DNA from: Beroe ovata
Lineage: Eukaryota > Ctenophora > Nuda > Beroida > Beroidae
Reading direction: 5' to 3'
NCBI GenBank assembly: GCA_946803715.1
Contig: CAMPET010000613.1
Location: 1,010-13,011, forward strand
DNA: 12,002 nucleotides
The translations under genes were made by a program, and so were the position numbers. The notes beneath the pieces were generated by a model that searched no databases, was not told the DNA's origin, and saw nothing but the letters and a program-made list of their open reading frames with translations. This document shows, in pieces, positions 1 through 7,563 of this stretch; within the stretch, counting starts at the first letter, position 1; each line of letters opens with the position of its first letter.

Positions 1-318
1 ATGGTCCTTGAGCTATGGTAGAAGTTTCAAGTCAATCGGTCGATCCGTTTGGGAGCTATCCTCAAATGCTCACTCAAACTGACATGTTTTGGGTCGACAG
101 GGGGTTATGGCGGCCACTAACTCGGGAACCGATAATCGGATTGACGTGAAATCATGGTTGTCCGAGTTTCTAATGGTCCTTGAGCTATGGTAGAAGTTTC
201 AATTCAATCTACCGATCCGTTTGGGAGCTATCCTCAAATGCTCACTCAAACTAACATGTTTTGGGTGGATCAGGGGTTATGTCTGCCCTTAACTTGGGAA
301 CCGATCATCGAATCGACC
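1..318. repeat. 172-bp tandem repeat, two copies (satellite-like)
   Basis: Two long, closely similar copies start with the same words (atggtccttgagctatggta at 1 and 173), giving a period of 172 bp. The shared parts include a block reading gggagctatcctcaaatgct and another reading ggaaccgat. The copies differ by scattered substitutions, and the second loses similarity near 318. No convincing coding frame runs through them. The first copy begins at the window edge, so the array may extend further left. The period is close to a nucleosome repeat, as in many satellites, but two copies do not prove a long array. Confidence 0.85.
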
Positions 319-517
319 CAGATACAACACCGTCTAGAAGAGTAGGCCGTAGGGGGTCGAAAAATTTTTATTAAGAAGGAACTTAAGATAAAAGATGAGG
401 TGTCCCGGGCTGATCTTGAGCATAGAACATCGTATCGAATGCCCGAGCTTTCTTCCCGGGAAATTTATGTTTTGCAGAGGTACCTAGATTCGTACTTATT
501 ACTATGTTTCAACTTAC

Positions 518-2132
518 AACAGGCATAGCAGAGAGGAAGTAAGTGAAGATTCCACCGACAGGCACTGCAACCAGGGCAAGTCTGGGATTGTACCACTTCT
601 CATGTCTCAAATTCATCTGGAGTGTGAGTGAAAAGTGGACATCAAGAAAGTAATGATTTAAAAGAAAACTCTTTACAGGATATAAAGACGACTTACATGC
701 GTAATGCTCGCCATTGCTCCCGTTATGCACAATGGTAAAAAGTAGAAACCGACTCCAGAATGGCTGTTCACTGACATATCGAGAAATGGTCCCATCCCGC
801 CGTACATCAGTGGCTGAAATCATTGACATGATTACACATCCGTCGTAACTGTGGAACATGGTCTGTTGTACATGGTCTGTGGTACATGGTCTGTGGTACA
901 TGGTCGGTGGTACATGGTTTGTGGTACATTGGCAATATTTTGCTTACTGTAATGTGAGCCAAGTGTCTCATCCCCCTATTTAGAGCCACCATAATGAAAC
1001 TTGTTGCGAGAAGTGACGGGACAACTGCACCAACACCAGCTGATTTCACATACTGATTCTTCCATTCATTCAACTTCTTTGCCTGGGGAGTTGTCGTTGA
1101 AATAACATTTTCCATTGCTATATCTACTTACTACAAAGTTGAAAGGAGAATCTCTAACTCTAAACTCACCCTTTTTTGGTCCTTCTGTTTTGTGTAAATG
1201 TCTACCAGATCTTCATATACCTTCATCTGGGGCATGACAGTTCGAACAACAACTGGGAACCTCATGGATCGCCTGAGGAAAACTCATCAATGATTATTCC
1301 TGCCATATGAAGGGCCACATAATTGAAAGAAATTGCAAGCCTACCTTGTGAGAGGCAGCAGTAGCAATCTCAGTGTAAGTGTGCCAGATCCAATCACAAC
1401 AAACCATGAAACACCAGTATTGTACTGCAATGAGTTTTGTAAGCATTCACAAAAGGTATAAATCCTTGGATCTTGAAAGTGATATCTTGATAAGAATAAT
1501 ATCTAAAACAAATTTTTAAGAACAAATTGAACTATTGTTACCTGAACAATCTCATAGATTGATGGGATGTATAAATGAGTCAGTTTGTGAGTGACAACAT
1601 CATTCCAAACATAAGCTGAATCACTACTGAAGAAACCCTTCAACCAATGGTAAGTGTTCATGATGTTGTTACTGATGAATGCAAGACCAGTGTCTGAAAC
1701 AATATATCAGAATGAAGCAAACTTATGAATAAGCACCATGCTTTGAATTGAATCTACAAGATCATGTTTTATTCCTACTTGATCCAGTTTCTAGGGCAAT
1801 CTGGCTAATTTCAGTGACATCTGTATTGACCACATCTTCTACTACAGCAATAGAACCATTTGTTGCTTCTTCAACAGGTAAACTTCCTCCAGAATCACTA
1901 ACAGGCTTAGCAACAAATAAGGGTCCAGAGGTATTGAGAGATCTGGAAATCAAACCATGGTGCTGGAATGAATTCTCATGCTGTGAGAGTTCCAGCAATA
2001 CTCGCTGAAATGGTGGTAATATTAGTTCTTTATAATGGTCAGACAGAAGCATATAAATGGATTTCAATTGTTTATGATAACATTACTTACTGTTTGTCTG
2101 ATGACATGCTGAGATAGTATTCTGTGAAGCAT
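518..2132 (-). CDS. OXA1L: OXA1L-type mitochondrial inner-membrane insertase, spliced, 3' end missing
   Basis: Eight exons join on the minus strand in consistent phase: 2132-2091, 2004-1779, 1693-1542, 1424-1345, 1272-1170, 1082-948, 813-697 and 616-518. All introns are GT-AG, 72 to 134 bp. They give 318 residues. OXA1/YidC/COX18 proteins insert proteins into the inner membrane. The start MLHRILSQHVIRQT is basic and lacks acidic residues, like a mitochondrial presequence. Hydrophobic segments lie at about residues 145-165, 218-236, 267-283 and 298-316. The first follows the family pattern (NTGVSWF, then LRLLLPL). Between segments 1 and 2 is a charged loop without the long insertion seen in COX18, so OXA1L is preferred; the sequence is divergent and COX18 is not excluded. 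The fifth membrane segment (usual YW motif) and basic tail are absent. The last donor (gtaagt at 517) points to an exon left of the window or lost. Confidence 0.75.
857..926. repeat. 14-bp minisatellite, five units, in OXA1L intron
   Basis: Five head-to-tail units of catggtctgtggta or one- to two-base variants run from 857 to 926, with a further cat at 927. They lie inside the 134-bp intron (814-947) between exons 6 and 7 of the minus-strand insertase gene and fill about half of it. Copy number is probably variable between individuals, as with other short tandem repeats. Confidence 0.93.
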
Positions 2133-2364
2133 TGATTACTGTCCATTCATGCTAAAGGAAAGTTTAGATTGTATCTTTGAGGGTATCTTAATGAGTCTCA
2201 GCAGTCCATAATAAGTTTAAATGCTGGAATATATCCGTGTTCAAGAGAGTATTATCCAAAATCCAATGAATGCATGGATAGAGTTGATCAGATATCAAGC
2301 AAAAATGGTCGCGATTCACAATATCTATTCCTCTATAGTGCAATGGATAAAGCAGTCTCTTGAA

Positions 2365-2397
2365 GATCTGCAAACTCTATTGATCAGCAAACTCTAT
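2365..2397. repeat. Short direct repeat, two units
   Basis: The words gatctgcaaactctat and gatcagcaaactctat follow each other with a one-base spacer and differ at one base. It is probably a local slippage duplication. Confidence 0.75.
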
Positions 2398-2549
2398 ATT
2401 ATTGTTAAAACAAATAATATAAGGGTTTTGGAATTTATCTTTGACAACAAGCATCATTAAATATAGAAAATATGGAAAATCATATCAGTTAAATGAATTT
2501 ATCGTGTTTGGATTATGTATAAATCGAACAAATCATCAAAAAAGTTTAT

Positions 2550-2726
2550 GCGCGGCGCGTCATCACATCTTAAATCAACTCATTTTAAGCGTCAAATTCA
2601 ACAACAAAGTGTTGAATTTTTTTATCAAGACTCATTAATTGTAATAAATGCAGATTTTGATGTCACAGACATGAGAATATCAGCAAATGATCATTCAATT
2701 TTTGACATTCATCAGCCGCGCCGCGC
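2550..2726. mobile_element. Possible small non-autonomous element with GC-rich inverted termini
   Basis: The 10-mer gcgcggcgcg at 2550-2559 is matched by its exact reverse complement cgcgccgcgc at 2717-2726, and the match extends one base outward on each side. The 177 bp between are AT-rich, so two isolated CpG-rich words in inverted orientation stand out. The size and structure resemble a MITE. The inverted repeats are short, I see no clear target-site duplication, and there is no coding capacity. A regulatory pair of GC boxes is another reading. Confidence 0.35.
2594..2619. repeat. Perfect 10-bp stem-loop
   Basis: aaattcaaca and its reverse complement tgttgaattt flank a six-base loop (acaaag). 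The structure sits inside the possible inverted-repeat element. AT-rich hairpins are common in such elements, but its role is unknown. Confidence 0.7.
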
Positions 2727-2896
2727 AAATTCGATATATTCGTGTGCACTTGCTTCATAATAATGATGCAAATTTCTATCAATTTTCTTTAAAATTACTA
2801 GTGAAGAAATTTACATTTGGAGTAATGGACTAATGGAGTAATTCAGATTTGCTATAAAATGTTATTGTGTGAATATGAGAGTGCGAGTCCCTTCTT

Positions 2897-2914
2897 CTTT
2901 CAATTCATTGAAAG
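2897..2914. promoter_or_regulatory. 18-bp palindrome upstream of WDR7
   Basis: ctttcaat-tc-attgaaag has perfect 8-bp arms and a two-base spacer, about 115 bases before the WDR7 start codon and close to the TATA-like run. A dimeric transcription factor site is plausible from position and symmetry. I cannot assign a factor. Confidence 0.35.
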
Positions 2915-3029
2915 CTGTACCTTTGAGTTAATTTTATATATTTTACACAAATCTTCATCTCACTAAAACCTGTTCCAGACAATGTTTCAGATGTTAGGAT
3001 TCAAGAATAATTGCCCCATTTAAAGATAA

Positions 3030-6000
3030 ATGCTGTTACCAGTTGTTTTATGGGGACCTAAAGCACCATCACATTCTATTTCATGCCTGTTCTTGTCAAG
3101 AGATGATAGGGTTCTGGTGTCAGGTTCATCTGAAGGACCACTTCTTGTTTATGATGTTTTCTCAACTGGTATTGTTACAAGGTGTTTCCTGGTTGGTCAT
3201 TCTAATGAAATTATCGGAATTGATCAAATCATTGACGGTGTGAACACTACTAACATCATTTCAGCATCATTTAGTGGAGAAATATTCAAATGGAATATCA
3301 GCGATGGAAGTCTTGTCTGTTCAACAAGTATGCAAGGACCATTGATAAAGATTGAGACACTACCTTCTTCTCAAAAAGTACTAGTTTGTGGTCAATACGG
3401 GTCAATGTCTATTCTCAATTCCACTTCATTAGAAGTAATTCATGTGCTTGTTCCAAGTGATCCAACACATTGGATGCTGTGCTGTACTATTTATCAACCA
3501 CCAAAGTCAAAAGATGAAGAAGTTGTGAGTATGACTGTAAATGGACAAGTAAAGACATGGAATTTACAATTTGGGGTCCAAGAAAGACAGTTACTGGAGT
3601 CAGAAACCAAAATTTTGTCTTGCCCAAGACCTGTTTCATTGACATACAATCCAAAGAGCTTGTACAATTGCTTGATAGTATGTGAAGATAATTGGAGGAT
3701 ATATAGGGCAGGAGATTTCGTCTTGCTCTGTTCAGACTGTTCACAGAATGATTTAGCCTGGCAGGATGGTTCATTTTATACAGTTGATAGAGTTGCTTTG
3801 TGGAAGGAAAATGGTATGCTGTACATCTACAAACTTCCACCACGTGCAATTCACCCTGTTGATCACTCTGACAGTAGCTGGACAGCTGATCCTCCTGTTT
3901 GCCTTTTGTCAGTTGATACAGGCTCACAGATCAATTGTTTGCTCACTTATAGAAGATCAAAGCGCACTCCTCATCATATTCTCTTGAGAGGTGATAAATC
4001 TGGTAAAGTTTCTCTATGGAAAACTGACAAAGACATTATACTGACTGGTCTTGATAGTTGTTTATCAAGTTGTATCTCTGACACATGGCCTACCAGTACT
4101 CCATCAATAGTTCAGCAACATTGTAAGGACTGTAACCAAAGTTATGATGTAACAGCAAGTGTTACAATGGAACCTCTGTCTTACATAGCTTGTGGTGTTG
4201 CATCTGGGGATATAATTATTGGGTCAACTCATGAGCTCATACTTTCAGCACTTTTCCAGCGTGATAGATCTGAGAAATCCTACAAGATTCTGGAAGGGCA
4301 TACAGGCAATGTAACTGCTTTGCTGTTCCCTCACTCCCACCAACCAGATGCTTACACAAGTAATATCATCTACAGTGGAGGATCTGATTTTAGTATCAAA
4401 ATCTGGGACTGGGAAAAAGAGGCTCTTTTGCAATCATTCACAATTCACAGTGGAGCAGTTATAAAACTTGTTTTACCAACTGCAAATGCAACTGGTCGAC
4501 TCAGGGGAAGTGTCATATCGATATGTGAAGATAACAGCATTGCTATCACCAAAAGTAATGAGAGCACAGTCTTATTTTTCGCTTGTTCACATCACATCAC
4601 TGTTCTGGATATAAGGTGGCGACTACCCGAGGATATCATGCTAGTACACTGTGTTGATGACACTGTTTATGTCTGGGGACTCAGCACTGGTCATCTGGAC
4701 AGGGTTGAGTCTGGTGCTGTGGCTCTGAGTATCATTTCAGCAAGTGATGCATCTGTGGGTTATCACCAACTCTTCAAGATTTCGCATCCTGGTGTAAGCT
4801 TCCCCAAGCATACAACTGGCCTCAGTGTCGTTCCATTTAGATTTAGTTCAAACGATAGTATCTCTCATGCCGTTCTATTTGACACCGAACTGATCCTGCA
4901 TTTGTTGACTCAAATACAAGGGCAGCACATGAATGAGGATAGCAATTCGTCAGTTAATCCAAAGAATAGCCCAATCAATTTCGAAATGTTGCGTAAGAAA
5001 GTGGCAGCAAGAACTGAGTCCAAGGCCGCTGATAGGAGAACGTCCATTATGAAGGAAACCGAAACTGCAAAGTTATTGGAGGATAGGTGTGTTACTTTGA
5101 ATGTTTCACCTGAGTCCAACGACACTTCAGATCAAGTTGGAACTGTAAAGACGAAGAGACAGGATTCCTCAGATGAGCTGATGAGCAGATCACACTCAAT
5201 CAAGCAAACTTGTTCACTGCTGCTATCATGTCTTCATGCGTGGGGTGTTGACCTCAATATCGACAGAACATGCCTCAAACATCTGGGCCTGTTCTCTCCT
5301 CTAGAACCTATTTCATATGGTACTGTGAGTAGTAACTGCACGTTCATGTTGTTACTGCCTAACTGGGAACAGCGTGTTGAAAAGCACACACCGCAAACAG
5401 TTTATTCTCCCTTTGGTAGATGGTGTATATCATCGACGCTGACCACTCAGCATCTTCTCTCAGTCTCGGCTCTTGCCAACAAGCAGATGTCGACAGACCT
5501 GACCATATCATTCAACAATCACATCAGAAGTTTAACAAGCAACAGAGACACGTTCCCCGAGCGAGAGGAGTTCTTGAGACAGAGCATCAATGAAAGTGAG
5601 AAGAAGGCAGGTTGGAGCCATGTTACAGCACTGCATTGCATTGTGCTACCGGAACATGTACCTGCTGGATACTGTGCCCCACTCCTCACTAACCTAGCTG
5701 TGAAGTGGCAGGATGGATGTATGGAGGTGAGGGAAGCATCCCAGGCACTGTTCTTGCGTGAGCTCAGGAGGATCGGGTTTGCGGGCAGACAGCATCTTGT
5801 GAATCAGTGGTACCCTTATGTGGTCCGAAAACGAGATAGAAATCCTGCTGAGCAACTGGATAGGAGGATTTCTGTCGAGTTGCCCAAGGTGCCTGACTAC
5901 TTTGAGAAGTTTATCAATATTCCGAGCAAGAGTTCCAGCAGTGTGTCCCTTCAAGATGAAGAGGCTCCTACTGATGCTTATGCAATGGCTGTTATCATTC

Positions 6001-7109
6001 TGGGTGTGATAGTTGCTGAATTTCCTGATGAAATCGAGCGTGAAAAGGCAAAAATCATCTCGCCAAATCATAAAGAGACTCTGAAATCGACTTTTCTCTT
6101 GACCCAAGACATGTTGAAAATGGTTGCAGCCCACCTCTTCTCTCAGCTCACTCAACCTCCTACTCAGCTTCACTTGCACTCACCAATAAGGCGAGCAGCC
6201 GTTGATTTGATAGGTCGTGGCTTTGGAGTGTGGTGTAACTTCATGAATCTGATTGCAGTGCTCATAACTCTACTGGAACTTCAGTCTGACCCCATGGTTC
6301 CAATCGAGGTGAAGAAAGCCATTGCCCAAAGTGGCACTATTCCTTCCTCCGGTAACAAAGCTCATCTAGCAGCAGCTGCAACTGTCAGAGCTGCTTACCA
6401 AGCAAGCATTCTTATTGCTAACAGTAAACCCCAACCAACTATCAATGCAATATCGAAAGAGATATTGACATACAAATGTGATGTTGAAGCTGGGCTATCA
6501 ATCCAGTCACTTTCCACATTTCCCTCTTCCTATCACTCTGTATTGGACAAAGGCCGATATCCAATTTACCTTCTCGTTCAAAATGTTATAGAGAAAACTA
6601 AAGCCAGAGAACTTTCTTCAATCATTGTGAAGATCACAGAAATCATGCTGTTTTGCATCGACACAGAACAGTTTAAAACAAGGACATTATCAGAGTTAGT
6701 TCCTACCCTAACTAAGAACCCTCTTATTGACTACTGTGCCAACACACAACAAGTTGCAGTTGGTTCAATAGAAGGTTTGGTGCATGTTTTCGATATCAAA
6801 AACTCCAAATGCATACCCCTGCATGCGCACAATGGACCAACATCTGTAGTTTCCTTCTCGACAAATGGGAGAATATTGGTCACATTCAGTGAGAGAGAAG
6901 GGAAAGTGTCGATATGGCAGTCATCGTCTGGTCTACTGTCTCTACCATCTTCATGGTCCATTTCAACTGGTCCATTGAAGCTACTGCGTGTTGTGGATAC
7001 GTTACCGCCTCTGAAACAAGGAACTAAGGCACCACAGTTTAAATGGGAAACTAGCAAACTGATATCATTGTATCTATCAGACGGGACTAAGAAATCTTTT
7101 GCTGTGTAG
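3030..7109 (+). CDS. WDR7: WDR7 / Rabconnectin-3 beta, intronless
   Basis: A single frame of 1359 codons. WDR7 works with DMXL (Rabconnectin-3 alpha) to control V-ATPase assembly and vesicle acidification. The start begins LLPVVLWGPKAPSHSISC, matching the conserved family N-terminus, and an in-frame TAA at 3027 fixes it. WD repeats fill roughly residues 15-95 and continue to about 560; clear ones are the GHTGNVTALLFPH to IKIWDW repeat (about 423-460) and the repeat ending VYVWGLSTG (about 525-553). A charged, probably disordered linker with many Ser, Lys and Glu lies near 630-725. The conserved SCLHAWG block is near 732, the HSPIRRAAVDLIGRGF block near 1050, and a last WD pair is at about 1238-1320. 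It is somewhat shorter than the roughly 1490-residue human protein, mainly in the linkers. The vertebrate gene has many exons and the neighbours here have introns, so the lack of introns is odd. No frame breaks are seen. Confidence 0.96.
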   Translation: MLLPVVLWGPKAPSHSISCLFLSRDDRVLVSGSSEGPLLVYDVFSTGIVTRCFLVGHSNEIIGIDQIIDGVNTTNIISASFSGEIFKWNISDGSLVCSTSMQGPLIKIETLPSSQKVLVCGQYGSMSILNSTSLEVIHVLVPSDPTHWMLCCTIYQPPKSKDEEVVSMTVNGQVKTWNLQFGVQERQLLESETKILSCPRPVSLTYNPKSLYNCLIVCEDNWRIYRAGDFVLLCSDCSQNDLAWQDGSFYTVDRVALWKENGMLYIYKLPPRAIHPVDHSDSSWTADPPVCLLSVDTGSQINCLLTYRRSKRTPHHILLRGDKSGKVSLWKTDKDIILTGLDSCLSSCISDTWPTSTPSIVQQHCKDCNQSYDVTASVTMEPLSYIACGVASGDIIIGSTHELILSALFQRDRSEKSYKILEGHTGNVTALLFPHSHQPDAYTSNIIYSGGSDFSIKIWDWEKEALLQSFTIHSGAVIKLVLPTANATGRLRGSVISICEDNSIAITKSNESTVLFFACSHHITVLDIRWRLPEDIMLVHCVDDTVYVWGLSTGHLDRVESGAVALSIISASDASVGYHQLFKISHPGVSFPKHTTGLSVVPFRFSSNDSISHAVLFDTELILHLLTQIQGQHMNEDSNSSVNPKNSPINFEMLRKKVAARTESKAADRRTSIMKETETAKLLEDRCVTLNVSPESNDTSDQVGTVKTKRQDSSDELMSRSHSIKQTCSLLLSCLHAWGVDLNIDRTCLKHLGLFSPLEPISYGTVSSNCTFMLLLPNWEQRVEKHTPQTVYSPFGRWCISSTLTTQHLLSVSALANKQMSTDLTISFNNHIRSLTSNRDTFPEREEFLRQSINESEKKAGWSHVTALHCIVLPEHVPAGYCAPLLTNLAVKWQDGCMEVREASQALFLRELRRIGFAGRQHLVNQWYPYVVRKRDRNPAEQLDRRISVELPKVPDYFEKFINIPSKSSSSVSLQDEEAPTDAYAMAVIILGVIVAEFPDEIEREKAKIISPNHKETLKSTFLLTQDMLKMVAAHLFSQLTQPPTQLHLHSPIRRAAVDLIGRGFGVWCNFMNLIAVLITLLELQSDPMVPIEVKKAIAQSGTIPSSGNKAHLAAAATVRAAYQASILIANSKPQPTINAISKEILTYKCDVEAGLSIQSLSTFPSSYHSVLDKGRYPIYLLVQNVIEKTKARELSSIIVKITEIMLFCIDTEQFKTRTLSELVPTLTKNPLIDYCANTQQVAVGSIEGLVHVFDIKNSKCIPLHAHNGPTSVVSFSTNGRILVTFSEREGKVSIWQSSSGLLSLPSSWSISTGPLKLLRVVDTLPPLKQGTKAPQFKWETSKLISLYLSDGTKKSFAV

Positions 7110-7206
7110 CAATGATACTTCGGATTATTAAACATCTTCACAGACCTTGTGCAATTTTAACTAATTCTCGCTAAAGAATCCACTAGACGTTTTTAAATAG
7201 GAATAT

Positions 7207-7227
7207 CAATGTAGTTATACTACATTG
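7207..7227. repeat. Perfect 9-bp hairpin in the probable WDR7 3'UTR
   Basis: caatgtagt and actacattg are exact reverse complements separated by a three-base loop (tat). It lies about 100 bases after the WDR7 stop codon, so it would be transcribed in a 3'UTR. It could be an RNA element or chance. Confidence 0.6.
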
Positions 7228-7405
7228 CTACCTGTCAAGTTATGATAATCTCCTTATTTTGACCTCAATTTTCCATGATTTCAGTAACTTGTTGTAAGGT
7301 CCAGATTAACTAATTTATCGTCTATTGTTTTTGATTATATATTGTCGGTATGTTTATGATTTATTGTATAAATTGAAGAATGAACTTGTTGGATGTTTTC
7401 TGTTG

Positions 7406-7411
7406 ATTAAA
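7406..7411 (+). terminator. Candidate poly(A) signal for WDR7
   Basis: attaaa, the commonest variant hexamer, lies about 300 bases after the WDR7 stop and is followed by T-rich sequence. Two other copies (7127 and 7490) are alternatives; sequence alone does not decide. Confidence 0.3.
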
Positions 7412-7498
7412 TTTGTATAATATTAATGGCTTTCCTCCAATCTGATCCTTTATCTTTTATATTTGTTCGTCATGAAAACCGAATTTGTGATTAAACTA

Positions 7499-7522
7499 TA
7501 GTATTCAAATTAGTATTCAAAT
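7499..7522. repeat. 12-bp perfect tandem duplication
   Basis: tagtattcaaat occurs twice back to back, ending about 40 bases before the METTL3 start codon. It could be a doubled regulatory site or simple slippage. Confidence 0.8.
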
Positions 7523-7563
7523 TTAAAACGTTAAAATCATAAACGTATTCCTGTAGCTTTACA

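Larger units (their letters stand above)
2133..3029. other. Intergenic region between divergent OXA1L and WDR7
   Basis: About 900 AT-rich bases separate two start codons that face away from each other, so promoters for both genes should lie here. Short open frames occur on both strands but none has a recognisable product or a consistent splice pattern. The stretch holds a 17-bp-period direct repeat (2365-2397), a possible inverted-repeat element (2550-2726), a hairpin (2594-2619) and a palindrome (2897-2914). A TATA-like run (ttttatatatttt) lies near 2932-2944, about 90 bases before the WDR7 start. It is compatible with a core promoter but unproven. Confidence 0.6.
7110..7563. other. WDR7 3' flank and METTL3 upstream region
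   Basis: This AT-rich stretch of 454 bp has no supported gene. It should contain the WDR7 3' untranslated region and the METTL3 promoter, since both genes run left to right. Possible poly(A) signals of the ATTAAA type occur at 7127, 7406 and 7490; no AATAAA was seen. It also contains a hairpin at 7207-7227 and a 12-bp direct repeat at 7499-7522. Confidence 0.6.

Noticed and set aside
346-528. Open frame of 60 codons on the plus strand, including KIFIKKELKIKDEVSRADLE
   Set aside because: No start codon near its beginning, no recognised match, and its end overlaps the well-supported last insertase exon on the other strand. It could be a transposon remnant but this cannot be shown.
807-1115. 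Minus-strand reading frame beginning MENVISTTTPQAKK as a stand-alone 102-residue protein
   Set aside because: Its useful part is exon 6 of the insertase. The natural acceptor is ccccag before 1082, which is phase-compatible with exon 5, and the tail is minisatellite read through the intron.
1748-2008. Plus-strand frame of 86 codons
   Set aside because: It lies opposite insertase exon 2, which has consistent splicing and a presequence, so it is a shadow.
2221-2760. Three overlapping short plus-strand frames in the intergenic region
   Set aside because: AT-rich, low-complexity products with no family resemblance and no splice pattern, and two of them cross the possible inverted-repeat element.
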